Below are positions 44,801-53,243 of a stretch of DNA of 64,000 nt, piece after piece. The position numbers and the translations under genes are program-made. Source of the stretch: Clostridium uliginosum (GTDB taxonomy: Bacteria > Bacillota > Clostridia > Clostridiales > Clostridiaceae). Numbering within the stretch: position 1 is the first letter of the stretch; the number at the start of each line of letters is the position of its first letter. The stretch is taken from NCBI RefSeq assembly GCF_900112485.1, contig NZ_FOMG01000004.1, positions 62,001 to 126,000 on the forward strand. The letters run 5' to 3'. Under the pieces are notes generated by a model. It was not told the origin of the DNA and ran no database searches. It saw only the letters and a program-made list of their open reading frames with translations.

Positions 44801-46198
44801 AATAGCTTCAGTTTCACCAATTAAATCAAACCATATATCAAAAGGTCTTAACTCATCTATTCCATCTACGCAAATTAAAACTTTAGGAGTAATATATATA
44901 TCATCAATTGAATTAACATTTTCTAATGCAAGTCTGTGCTCGTTTCTAAAAGATAATGCAGATAAACCTTGCCAAATTTCTCCTTCGCTCCAGATATTTG
45001 ACAAACCAAGCGTTCTACTCAAAATTTCATGCCATGTCGCATTTCTAGGTATAGATTTAGCCTGTATTAACAGCGTAACATGATTTCTCCTTGTGTTTAA
45101 ACAATTTACAACATTTGCAATTCCGTGAGTTTTCCCAGTACCAGGTTCTCCTAAAACTAATAAGCTATTTTGCTTCATTTGATAAATAACTGTAATAATA
45201 CTTCTATCATGAATATTTTCAATAATTTTAGTTTTGCTTTTCTTTAAATCTGAAAAATGAATTGAATTTTTATATTTAAAATTTTCGTCAAAATACTCAA
45301 ATAAGTCATCCAAATCATATGTAGACAATAAATTTTCACCATCAGCGCACAACATTTTATCGCTATGCATTGATTCGATTACAGTATCTATCCAGCAAAT
45401 AATGCTATTAACTTTGAATCTTACTTTATCTGCTAGTTTGCAAATTTCTTCACTATCTAATAATAATAAACATCCTTCAAGCTGATTCAGAAAATTACCA
45501 CAATTACACCTAAATTCATTTAATTTTATATAAACTTCTTTTCTTTGTTTATAATCGCCTACAAAATAATTCACCATCTCATTGATATCGCCATTTACAT
45601 GTAAATTGGGCAAATATCTTTGATTCATCCATCCGCTTTTTTGTTTTTCATATGATAAAACTACCATTTCATGTGATATTTCTGTTTTTTCAAACCAATA
45701 TCTAAAAACCCCTGCACATTCTGCATATTGCAGCTCAGATGTTATTCTAGTGTCATTCCACAATTCAATTTCTAATGTTGGGAAAATCTTTAGAATATCA
45801 ACTTTAAGACTTTCCCATTTTTGAGATTCAGTATTTTTAACTATTTTCTTTCCTTTTCCCATCTTATCAGAGGATAGATCTCGAGGGACACAAATAATAT
45901 ATTTTTTTATTAACGGTCTTATTTTCAAAGCTGTTTTAACTGAGTTTTTAATTTGCATAATTTGACTATCTTCAATACTATTTCTAAACCACTTAGATTG
46001 CACAGCAATAATACTGTTATCATTCATAACTGTATATGCTTCAACTCCACCATCTCCACCAGCACCATTAACCACAAAAAAAGCTTTTAAATCATTACTA
46101 TAGTTTCTTCTGCACCACAATTCAAATAATTGATTACACATAGCTTCAAATGCATGAGTTGGCGCATCGTTATATGTTTGAAAATGTTCCCAATTCAT
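41843..46198 (-). CDS. Mrr-like nuclease/STAND NTPase (Avs-like antiviral protein)
   Basis: 1451 residues. N-terminal Mrr/PD-(D/E)XK-like effector: VNGAGGDGGVEAYTV and IIAVQSKWF (residues about 43-72) give D...E...Q-x-K. Central STAND ATPase: Walker A LLVLGEPGTGKTHGI (about 346-360), Walker B VLICVDGIDELRPF (about 443), KFCFTSRSHVFSG sensor, and a winged-helix/NACHT-type helical region. The C-terminal about 850 residues are probably helical sensor repeats. Size and order match antiviral STAND (Avs) proteins, in which the C-terminus recognises a phage protein and the oligomer activates the nuclease. Assignment to Avs4 (Mrr-like) or another type needs comparison. ATG 46198 with GAGGTG. It sits 125 nt downstream of a PLD-helicase gene. 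Confidence 0.85.
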   Translation of the reverse strand: MNWEHFQTYNDAPTHAFEAMCNQLFELWCRRNYSNDLKAFFVVNGAGGDGGVEAYTVMNDNSIIAVQSKWFRNSIEDSQIMQIKNSVKTALKIRPLIKKYIICVPRDLSSDKMGKGKKIVKNTESQKWESLKVDILKIFPTLEIELWNDTRITSELQYAECAGVFRYWFEKTEISHEMVVLSYEKQKSGWMNQRYLPNLHVNGDINEMVNYFVGDYKQRKEVYIKLNEFRCNCGNFLNQLEGCLLLLDSEEICKLADKVRFKVNSIICWIDTVIESMHSDKMLCADGENLLSTYDLDDLFEYFDENFKYKNSIHFSDLKKSKTKIIENIHDRSIITVIYQMKQNSLLVLGEPGTGKTHGIANVVNCLNTRRNHVTLLIQAKSIPRNATWHEILSRTLGLSNIWSEGEIWQGLSALSFRNEHRLALENVNSIDDIYITPKVLICVDGIDELRPFDIWFDLIGETEAICKQYTRMKFCFTSRSHVFSGFSSDDKVLSNVLRLVLDGDAPVNKMFDAYIKEYGIKLNDNEWLKWCIKTPLALKLFCELYDHKEIDVLEKSSVTITNLLEKKIKKLDSEFRSLYSNGFDPNDHVVKKALLKLTKYFYKNNIIEKYELIKMFSEIDSLQSTSKQICRDLINYLNDYGLLYCVITHSQSVLEEPKTYYEIGIQPIFDYLYALIIIERIEASEFNKLPDNLKSNNGILQMTSIILLNDYDSLLVKYSVFTDNLANSDLYDLIFFALSSVSPLITEKHRLFIRSLLTQGAFAVKEITNKVILNVARIENHPLSALFLHEFLMEFENAGQRDLFWSVPSILKFSKAKWSNQVELNLQDEAYILTFEDKHFGLPLIYAWSLTSVDNLKRTYYRKELFKWGILCPFEFLNLFQLTYPTNDPQMKEDLLSIAMGVIFAMPTTHLIIDIFGKWVIDQIFADGKIQTNLDAAIRYYARAIAERAYSCGFISIEQVLICRPSYKFSDDYIAMNFNATKGTVMSGYSIIDYDLSRYVLCDPVERQFFRLPYGYDNRDNKYEYYKEADDFLLEHAQQLSIDSLKCHQFVLAASYEYLLEMGWNENEFYGIPSGQKREVLGVDIAIRRQYRSASHGSKSTVMSFAEKYVWCAKNEILGYISDRLPFRDDDNQHMVEDYGVLEDFIIPAQEFDQSNHEKLISEKKWYSPEALSPMLDGLQINTSENIIEWINIAPIPNFQLWIDIDKKSLTKILDYENDLITLYSYNSQTEQRTGVETMMWITSGLIPCAKFDTFLCDVIDNKNDIAHNFMEPERFTSSTESSCYLTPKEICWMTWKKDKYSTVEICDSASSDVIKYEIIKAVEGTVCNLDEYGEVYYKLPSKYIRDMLKIVDGNGYQYYSKNKKLVGVSFEAGEKYRDYQQILCVDKNILQQEIGSQNMQMFWIIRVLREPSIKSKEKFSNFGYSRDCNWIAWMENGELKFELFLDEVN

Positions 46199-46323
46199 AT
46201 TGACACCTCATTAGATTATATATTTTACAACTTCCCATTTTAGACATAATATACATCTATAGCCTTTAAAATCTTACATTTTATCATACTACAAATTTTA
46301 TCATTATATCTTTATTTTTCCTA

Positions 46324-48924
46324 TTATTTTTCTTTACTAAATCTTCTCTCCGTATAATATTTCTCACATCTTATCAAAATAGCATCTTTCATATGTTCAA
46401 CAAACTCAACATCAAGAATAATCTCTCTAATTTCTTCATGCAAAGCCATCAAAGCTCCATCCTTCCCCTTAAAGAAATCCCCCTCACTCTTAAGCAAAAA
46501 CTTAACAGGATTATCTTTAGCCAATTTCACATATCTAGCTTTATCCCAACTTTCAAAATCAGCAGTCCCCTTATGTCTAAGCATGTCCACCTTATTAGAT
46601 CCCTTATGATAAAACTCATAAAAGCTCCTATAAACATCCTGTTCATCAATTTCCATCTTAACATTTCCACCATTATAAAAAGCAAGTAAAATAGGAATCT
46701 TATAACTCTTGCTCATGCCAGTTGTTTCAATCATATTAATAAAGTCTTTGCCTCTGCTATTATAAAGAGCTTCTTCACTTTCAAGTAATTCTCCATTTTC
46801 CTTTAAAAAGTCCAAATAATTATTAAATGGATTTAATGCACTTTTACTTTTTACTCCTGCATAAATTTCATCATCTATATTATTAAAGAATTCTACCCTA
46901 CTTGGTCTATGTCCTAATTCATCTTTAATTCTGTAAAATTCTTCTTTAACTTTATCTTTTATATTCATTTCCTTTGAAGCTAGTTTCTTAAATATATCTA
47001 CTAATCTAAAATCAAAGTCTACTCTACAATCTTCTGGATATTCTTCTTCACTAGGGATTCCCCTTTTTGATTCAATTCTTGAATATTGTTTTCCACTTAA
47101 TAAGAATGGTAGAAAATCTGCTTTCTTATAATTTCCTATGAAGTCTAAAACATTTAGATATTGCTTATCATTATATTTTCTAAGTCCTCTTCCTAATTGT
47201 TGCAAGAATACTGTTGGTGATTGTGTTGGTCTTAGGAACATAACCATATCTATTGAAGGTATATCTAATCCTTCATTAAACATATCAACAGAGAATATAA
47301 CTTTAATTTCACCTTTATTTAATTTGTTTAAAGCATCACTTCTATTGTCAGCATACTCTCCATTTTCTCCACTATAAACTGCTACAGATTCTATTTTGTT
47401 TTCACAAAAATATTTTGACATATATTCTGCATGTTTTTTTGAAGAACAAAAACCTAATGCCTTTTGAGAATTATATTTTCTATAGTGATTTAATATGAGT
47501 TCTCCTCTTCTATTTAGCATTAAGGATTCTTCTAATTCTTTGTTATTGTATTTTCCATTTTTAAATTCTACATTATCATAATTTACAGTTTCATCATAAA
47601 TTCCATAATATCTAAATGGAACAAGATATCCCTTATTTATTGCATCGTTAAGTCTAATTTCGTAAACAGTATTATAATCACAAAGTGAAAATACATCTTT
47701 TGAATCAAGTCTTTCAGGTGTTGCAGTTAATCCAAGTAAGAACTTTGGATTGAAATACTCTATAATCTTTCTGTAATTATTTGATACTGCATGATGGAAT
47801 TCATCTATTATTATGTAGTCAAAATAATCTCTTTTAAAATAAGCTTCATTTAAATAGTCATCTTTTCCTAAAGTTTGTACTAATGCAAACATCATTGATT
47901 TATCAGTATCTTTAGTATTATTGTAGAAAAATCCAATATCATCACTATTTCTAACATTCTTAAAGCTTCTAGCTGCTTGTTTAATAATTTCTTCTCTATG
48001 GGCAACAAACAGAACTTTTTTAAAGTCTATAGAATCAAAAGCCCCTAAATACGTTTTTCCAATACCTGTTGCAGCAACAATTAAAGCTTTATCAAATCCT
48101 TCTTCTCTAGATTTATTAAGTAAATATAGTGCTTCAACTTGTGCTCCTCTAGGTTCAAATAATTGTGTTACATTATTTTCTTCAATATCTTTATGATTTA
48201 GTTCTTCACTATTTGCACTTTGAATAGAACTTTCCTTATTATTAATATTTACATTAGTATTATCTTGATCTTTAAGATTTTCTTCCTTAGCCCTATTTAT
48301 ATATTTATAAATCTGTGGTCTTCTCCAGCTCTCTGAATATTGTTTCATTACTTCATCATTAATAATTTCAGAATGATTATTAAACAAATCTTCAAATGTA
48401 TTATAAAATTCCTCAAAGTCTTGTGGATTTTGAGAGCGTAAAAATCTATAGTTCCATTCAATAGAATCTGTCAAAGCTCCTTTTGAAATATTAGATGACC
48501 CTATATAAATTTCACTATCATTTTCATTATGAAAAATATACGACTTAGGATGAAAGGATTTATTATGTACATTATAAAATCTTAAATCAACTTTATCTTT
48601 AAGCTCACCCTTAAGCATATAAAGAGCTGTTGGAGATGTAATATTTAAATAGCTTCCTGTTAGAATTCTAATACTAACCCCTCTGTCTATTGCTTCCTTT
48701 AAATCATTTAAAATGAGCTTAACACCAGAGTCCATTAAAAATGAAACTATTATATCAATAGCCTTAGCCTTTTTCATACTTTCTCTAAGTTTTTCATATA
48801 GATGATTATTATTACCTGTACTAACATTTCTTCTAGCTTGTATAGTTGGATGTTGTGAATTAAAAGTAATTTCCTTTTCACTTATATTTAATTCTGCATC
48901 ATTAAGCTTTTTAAGATTACTCAT
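46324..48924 (-). CDS. PLD-nuclease/SF2 helicase fusion (defence-type), copy 1
   Basis: 866 residues. N-terminal phospholipase D-like nuclease domain, HPKSYIF with downstream IYIGSSNIS (residues about 126-148, single HKD-like motif, so a dimer would be needed). SF2 helicase: VAATGIGKTYLGAFD (about 283), FDYIIIDEFHHAVSNNY (DExH, about 370), LGLTATPERLD, FSVDMFNEGLDIPSIDMVMF, FLQQLGRGLRKY. The C-terminal 250 residues include helical segments with GHRPSRVEFF. PLD-helicase fusions (COG3886 with COG1061) have been listed as restriction/defence components. ATG 48924 with AAAGGAG. Precedes the Avs-like gene in the same direction. Confidence 0.9.
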   Translation of the reverse strand: MSNLKKLNDAELNISEKEITFNSQHPTIQARRNVSTGNNNHLYEKLRESMKKAKAIDIIVSFLMDSGVKLILNDLKEAIDRGVSIRILTGSYLNITSPTALYMLKGELKDKVDLRFYNVHNKSFHPKSYIFHNENDSEIYIGSSNISKGALTDSIEWNYRFLRSQNPQDFEEFYNTFEDLFNNHSEIINDEVMKQYSESWRRPQIYKYINRAKEENLKDQDNTNVNINNKESSIQSANSEELNHKDIEENNVTQLFEPRGAQVEALYLLNKSREEGFDKALIVAATGIGKTYLGAFDSIDFKKVLFVAHREEIIKQAARSFKNVRNSDDIGFFYNNTKDTDKSMMFALVQTLGKDDYLNEAYFKRDYFDYIIIDEFHHAVSNNYRKIIEYFNPKFLLGLTATPERLDSKDVFSLCDYNTVYEIRLNDAINKGYLVPFRYYGIYDETVNYDNVEFKNGKYNNKELEESLMLNRRGELILNHYRKYNSQKALGFCSSKKHAEYMSKYFCENKIESVAVYSGENGEYADNRSDALNKLNKGEIKVIFSVDMFNEGLDIPSIDMVMFLRPTQSPTVFLQQLGRGLRKYNDKQYLNVLDFIGNYKKADFLPFLLSGKQYSRIESKRGIPSEEEYPEDCRVDFDFRLVDIFKKLASKEMNIKDKVKEEFYRIKDELGHRPSRVEFFNNIDDEIYAGVKSKSALNPFNNYLDFLKENGELLESEEALYNSRGKDFINMIETTGMSKSYKIPILLAFYNGGNVKMEIDEQDVYRSFYEFYHKGSNKVDMLRHKGTADFESWDKARYVKLAKDNPVKFLLKSEGDFFKGKDGALMALHEEIREIILDVEFVEHMKDAILIRCEKYYTERRFSKEK

Positions 48925-48963
48925 AAACTTCTCCTTTGTTTTACAATTACTGTTACTATATAG

Positions 48964-49053
48964 TAATATTTTACCACAATAGCCACGTTATTTTCAAAAG
49001 TATGTGTTATTTCCGCATATTCTTTAGAATATTACCATATCTATGGTTTAGAA
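48964..49053. repeat. Dispersed repeat, left copy
   Basis: Similar in the same orientation to 59987-60085: TAATAT..TTACCACA, CCA.GT, TGTTATTTC, GCATATTCTT, AGAATATTACCATATCTAT. The two copies bracket about 11 kb. Confidence 0.6.
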
Positions 49054-49152
49054 TATTTATTCTGTAGAATATATATGGTTCAGAATAAATGTTCATAAAT
49101 TTCAATATATGAAAAATAGCCCCATTAAAAGTTAACAGAGCTATTACAATTC

Positions 49153-49292
49153 TCAATTAATTATGTCTAATATGCTATCCCCATACTTTTCAACTTTTTT
49201 AGGTCAAAATCCCCTCACTTTTAAAAGTTCTTCCTTGTTCCTTGGCTTATTTGTATAAATGAATTTTTAAGTTCATAATAGACGTTTTATAC
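49153..49292 (-). pseudogene. Deleted NERD-HRDC gene remnant
   Basis: The minus strand reads NVYYELKNSFIQ, matching NVYNELKNSFIP of the NERD protein at 37546, and then in another frame jumps to NKPRNKEELLKVRGF, a TGA, PKKVEKYGDSILDIIN and stop, matching its HRDC end. About 250 codons between the two are deleted. Adjacent to the PLD-helicase start. Confidence 0.75.
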
Positions 49293-49297
49293 TCCTC

Positions 49298-49921
49298 CTA
49301 TTTCCTAGCAACAACCTCAAAAGCCTTTTTCTCTGCTCCATATCTTATCAGACTACATAATTCTAAATGTTTAATTTGCCATTCTCCAAAGAAATACTTT
49401 ATATCTTTCTTATCAAAAAATCTCTTATATCCAGCCTTTGTTGAATAATAATGTTTTTCTATTTCAATTCCTTCTTTTGATCCATAATTAACATCATCTA
49501 AAGAATTTAATCTACAAATAAGATATCCTTCTTTTTTTAAAACTCTTTTTATTTCTGTTAATATTTCTTTAGTAGTTGCTTCATTAAAATAATGTAAACT
49601 TAAGTCAGCTACTATAATTTCAATACTATCATCTTCAAAATGTAATTTTTTAGTTATATCTATATTTAATGTTTCAATGTCTGAAATATGTTTATTAACA
49701 ATTTTTAATGCTTCATTTGAATAATCACAAGCAATAACCTTATATCCTTTTTCATGTAAATATAAAGAATTTCCTCCTGATCCACAGCCCAAATCAATTA
49801 TTGTACTGGATTTATGTTTTTCTAATAAATCATTAAACTTTTTTAACCATAAATCGTAAATTGGTTTTTTATTTTGTATATTGCTATATATACTATTCCA
49901 ATATTCTTTATTATTGTTCAT
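49298..49921 (-). CDS. Class I SAM-dependent methyltransferase
   Basis: 207 residues. Motif I IIDLGCGSGGNSLYLHEKGY (about 40-59), motif II VIACDYSNEAL, IIVADLSLHYFNE (motif IV) and LICRLNSLDDVN. Resembles TehB/methyltransf_11-type small-molecule methylases; substrate unknown. AGAGGT eight nt before ATG 49921. An upstream frame (LNLKEVESYEQ) ends 11 nt inside this gene, suggesting the ancestral neighbour was translationally coupled. Confidence 0.88.
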   Translation of the reverse strand: MNNNKEYWNSIYSNIQNKKPIYDLWLKKFNDLLEKHKSSTIIDLGCGSGGNSLYLHEKGYKVIACDYSNEALKIVNKHISDIETLNIDITKKLHFEDDSIEIIVADLSLHYFNEATTKEILTEIKRVLKKEGYLICRLNSLDDVNYGSKEGIEIEKHYYSTKAGYKRFFDKKDIKYFFGEWQIKHLELCSLIRYGAEKKAFEVVARK

Positions 49922-50060
49922 AAGATTCTACCTCTTTTAAATTTAGATACTTAACACTTTTTAATACTATTCCTTCTTTAAATCCGCCTCTTTCATCTCT
50001 CTTCATAAAATTCACCATTTCATTTACTATGTTTACTTCAAATCCAAGATTAATTTAATT
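49911..50060 (-). pseudogene. C-terminal relic overlapping the methyltransferase start
   Basis: About 47 sense codons (FEVNIVNEMVNFMKRDERGG, then GIVLKSVKYLNLKEVESYEQ) run into the methyltransferase gene and stop at 49911. No start with ribosome site; preceded by a stop. Family not recognised. Confidence 0.4.
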
Positions 50061-50076
50061 TTTGAATTAATTTACC

Positions 50077-51633
50077 TTACTGCTCAATCTTCTTTTTCAT
50101 TTCATCCTTCAAGGCAGGTCTCCTACTATTTTGCTTTATGATATTAGTATAATAATCTAAAAATTCCTCTTCTTTATTTAAAAAGCAGAGAATATCTTTT
50201 ACAATACTGCAGTAATAAGCTGCTCTTTCATATCTTGATCTTGTTGCTGCATCAATATGAAATCCAATCATTTCTTTAAGAATATCAGCTGCTGAATTTA
50301 AATAATAATCTTTATTACTTACATTTTCATTAAAGACTTCTATATCTACAATTCCTTCTATTTTACTACTATCTATATTATTAATATATTCATTTAGATT
50401 AACTAACTTTACTTCTTGACCATGAAATCCACGATAAATCAATGCTTTTGATATATATTTCAAGTAATTATGCCTTGAATATCCCTTATATATTTTTATA
50501 AAATCTAAGAGCTCTTCTATTAGACCTTCATGTGATAAAACTTTTATTAATATTGACTCTGAATCATATGTAGTTTTTAATCCTAATAAACTGATTGCTT
50601 CATTGATAAATGTATTTAATTGATTAATTTTTTCTGCAAAATATCTGGCCCTATTATAAAGCTTATAGGATGGATTCCCCTTAAACAAAGAATTTATTAT
50701 ATTAAAAGCTTTTTCAAAGCTATTCAATATTTCATAGCAATCTACAAGTCTAGTTTTCAAGTTAAATTTAATTCTAGGTTCTTCCACTTTTTCTAAAGCT
50801 TCATCAATCACCTTTACAGCATCTTCAAATTGCCCAAATTCAAAATATTCTTTAGCTATATCTATATAAAAATTTACATTGTAGGATAAAAAACTTTTAG
50901 CTAACTCAATTTTATTAAATTGAGGATTATATCTTTCATTAAATTTCTTAAAAAGTTCAAAATACAAGTGCTGCAAAGTCCAATCTCCATCAGTTTCTTC
51001 TACTTTCTGCCTTATAATTTTATCAATAAGATATATATCTTCTATATTATTTATAATAGCCTCCGTACATCTCTCACCATAATTCAACCATACCTCTAAA
51101 GCTTTCTCTACCATTTTTATTTTATCAGTTATAGAATTTTTCATGCACAAGTAATATTGTTCAAAAATATCTAACCAATTAATTTCTATATATGTATCTG
51201 GTTCCTCAGTTCCTAATATTTCTTCATCACTCTCAGCTTCATAAAGACAGTTAAAGAGTAATTCAAAAGCTTCAAAAGCAATATCATATTCCTTATTTCT
51301 AGAGTACATCATTGCAATATTAAAATATTCAGTGAATCTTTGAGACCATTCTGAGCTTTCAAAGCTATCTTCACAATAATTATCCCAATAATTGTCATGG
51401 CTACATTCAATATAATATTCACCATTAAGACAATCTTCGCAAAACTTTTTTACATCTTGTAAATGATCAAAACCATCACCATTTCTAATATTATCTAGTG
51501 CTAATTGGCTATCAATATTCTTTGATATAAATTCGTTTTTCTCAAATTCATGAAGTTTTCCTAATAATTCAATTATAATATCTACTAGCTTTTCTTTTTC
51601 AAAACTTAATAATATTTCTCTTTGTGAATTCAT
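50077..51633 (-). CDS. TPR-like protein of unknown function
   Basis: 518 residues, acidic, soluble. Helical repeats of TPR type run through the middle (FNIAMMYSRNKEYDIAFEAF; FYIDIAKEYFEFGQFEDAVK; LVDCYEILNSFEKAFNIINS). Cys/His-containing CEDCLNGEYYIECSH (about 86-100) may bind metal. The C-terminal third resembles the helical tail of SWIM zinc-finger proteins of Firmicutes, without the SWIM motif itself. Last of three minus-strand genes (52998, 52254, 51633) spaced 21 and 45 nt, so probably an operon with the RQC-type protein. ATG with TAGGAGAAAA. Confidence 0.75.
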   Translation of the reverse strand: MNSQREILLSFEKEKLVDIIIELLGKLHEFEKNEFISKNIDSQLALDNIRNGDGFDHLQDVKKFCEDCLNGEYYIECSHDNYWDNYCEDSFESSEWSQRFTEYFNIAMMYSRNKEYDIAFEAFELLFNCLYEAESDEEILGTEEPDTYIEINWLDIFEQYYLCMKNSITDKIKMVEKALEVWLNYGERCTEAIINNIEDIYLIDKIIRQKVEETDGDWTLQHLYFELFKKFNERYNPQFNKIELAKSFLSYNVNFYIDIAKEYFEFGQFEDAVKVIDEALEKVEEPRIKFNLKTRLVDCYEILNSFEKAFNIINSLFKGNPSYKLYNRARYFAEKINQLNTFINEAISLLGLKTTYDSESILIKVLSHEGLIEELLDFIKIYKGYSRHNYLKYISKALIYRGFHGQEVKLVNLNEYINNIDSSKIEGIVDIEVFNENVSNKDYYLNSAADILKEMIGFHIDAATRSRYERAAYYCSIVKDILCFLNKEEEFLDYYTNIIKQNSRRPALKDEMKKKIEQ

Positions 51634-51678
51634 AATTTTCTCCTATTCGTTTTAGATTTATTATAGCCTCCATTAATT

Positions 51679-52254
51679 CTAAACAGATTTTAATTTAGAA
51701 ATAGCGCCATTTATCATATAACGTACTTTTTTTACTTCAACTATCTCCCATTTTGTTAAAAATCTTATAAAGCCAATATTTTTGCTTTCCCCAATTTTAA
51801 ACATGAGCAGCTTAACTACTTGCCTATTAGTTTGCTTCAACTGTTCTATAAGGTCATTGCATATAGTTCCATTCACGTTTAAAACAAGATTATATAACTC
51901 ATCTACATAAAAAGGTTTATATGTTTCCCAGCCTTTATCTGAAAAAATTATCATAGGTAGGCGTCCATTATAGTCAATATCCAAATAGTTGTTTACAATC
52001 ATCCAGTCTATGATTTTTGTTATTTCTTCAATTGATAACTGGTTATAATAACCATAACTCGGGCAATTATTAAGTTCTTTTTCTATTAATTTCTTATCTT
52101 TAGATCCTTTAAGTATTTTCGCTAGCATTGTTCTACCTGCTACAAAAATGATTTCATCTGCTGCTCGAAGTATATTATTAATCTCTTCTTCTGACGGGAC
52201 TTTCTGTCCGCTCAAATCACTTAGTTCATATTGTAATTTCGGTTTTCTACTCAT
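51679..52254 (-). CDS. Stand-alone RQC-minor DNA-binding protein
   Basis: 191 residues from ATG 52254 (AAAGGG 10 nt upstream; the longer frame from TTG 52275 is less likely). The central segment DEIIFVAGRTMLAKILKGSK, PSYGYYNQLSIEEITKIIDW and RLPMIIFSDKGW match the winged-helix RQC domain of RecQ (RQC-minor-1 type), here without a helicase. RQC-minor proteins have been proposed to work in nucleic-acid conflict systems. The upstream and downstream neighbours are TPR-like proteins in an apparent operon. Confidence 0.82.
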   Translation of the reverse strand: MSRKPKLQYELSDLSGQKVPSEEEINNILRAADEIIFVAGRTMLAKILKGSKDKKLIEKELNNCPSYGYYNQLSIEEITKIIDWMIVNNYLDIDYNGRLPMIIFSDKGWETYKPFYVDELYNLVLNVNGTICNDLIEQLKQTNRQVVKLLMFKIGESKNIGFIRFLTKWEIVEVKKVRYMINGAISKLKSV

Positions 52255-52275
52255 CGCCAGAGCACCCTTTCTCAA

Positions 52276-52998
52276 TTATATTTTTCTACTATTCCTCTCA
52301 TTTAATCTATGCTCTAAACTTTTTAATTTTTCATCCTGATCAGATTCGCTATACAATTCAAGAAGTCTATCTTCTGCACAATCTCTATCATCTAAATCTG
52401 GTACAGCGAGCGCTTTTAATAGTAGATCTTCAGCTTTAATATAATTTGCATTTTCTCTCTCACAAAGCCAGTATTGATCAGACCATCCAATCCAGCCCCA
52501 ACCCCATTTAGGATCTTCAGATAAATATATTTCAAAAAGCTCTTCGCCCTTCTTAACATTCCCAAGTAAAAAATACGTCTCAGCTATTGCCCTTTTAGCA
52601 TTTTCTGTAGTAAGTTTATCCTCTAAATGTGTGAAGTTTTGAATTTGTTCATTTAATTTAATTCGAATATTCCCATAAGCATCCAAAACTTCAATATCTT
52701 TTGAGTTTGACAGGATATTATACAAGCAATCCTCAAAATCGTTAACCCAGTTTGATACAAATTGACTTCCATTATAAATCTTATCAAACATTTTAAAAGT
52801 TTTTATATTATCTTTTTCCATATAATCCATCAGTTCATTCCAGATACTAATCCATATTTCAACAACTTTATTATATTCTTGATTGGATAGATATTTGTAT
52901 CCTTTTTGCATTTTTAAATCAAAATCTGTAAATTGTTCAGAAATTGCCTCCTGTTTCATTCCAACATATTTACTTTTGAATATATCCTTAAACTTCAT
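52276..52998 (-). CDS. TPR-like protein preceding the RQC gene
   Basis: 240 residues from ATG 52998, nine nt after AGGAGG (the frame opens at 53031, upstream of that site). Helical, with TPR-like AKRAIAETYFLLGNVKKGEE and LFEIYLSEDPKWGWGWIGWS followed by KAEDLLLKALAVPDLDDRDC. First gene of the apparent operon with the RQC-minor and 518-residue proteins. No enzyme motif. Function unknown. Confidence 0.78.
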   Translation of the reverse strand: MKFKDIFKSKYVGMKQEAISEQFTDFDLKMQKGYKYLSNQEYNKVVEIWISIWNELMDYMEKDNIKTFKMFDKIYNGSQFVSNWVNDFEDCLYNILSNSKDIEVLDAYGNIRIKLNEQIQNFTHLEDKLTTENAKRAIAETYFLLGNVKKGEELFEIYLSEDPKWGWGWIGWSDQYWLCERENANYIKAEDLLLKALAVPDLDDRDCAEDRLLELYSESDQDEKLKSLEHRLNERNSRKI

Positions 52999-53243
52999 TA
53001 ATCTAAGCCTCCTGTATGCTCTTCTTTGCAATGCTCAATTTCAATATCGCATTCTCTGTCATCTGCTTTTATGATTTCTAGAATTCTATCACGTACTAAT
53101 TTTATAGATATATTTTAGCATAAAATAAGAGCTTATATTACATAAACTCTTATCATTGCTACTCTTTAAGAATATTTCTTTAAATTCTGAGCAGACTTCA
53201 TTTTAAATATTTCTATACCTATTAATTCTATATTTTCCACAAA

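Noticed and set aside
44601..45083. 160-codon plus-strand frame inside the Avs-like gene
   Set aside because: Lies wholly within the well-supported STAND domain coding sequence on the other strand.
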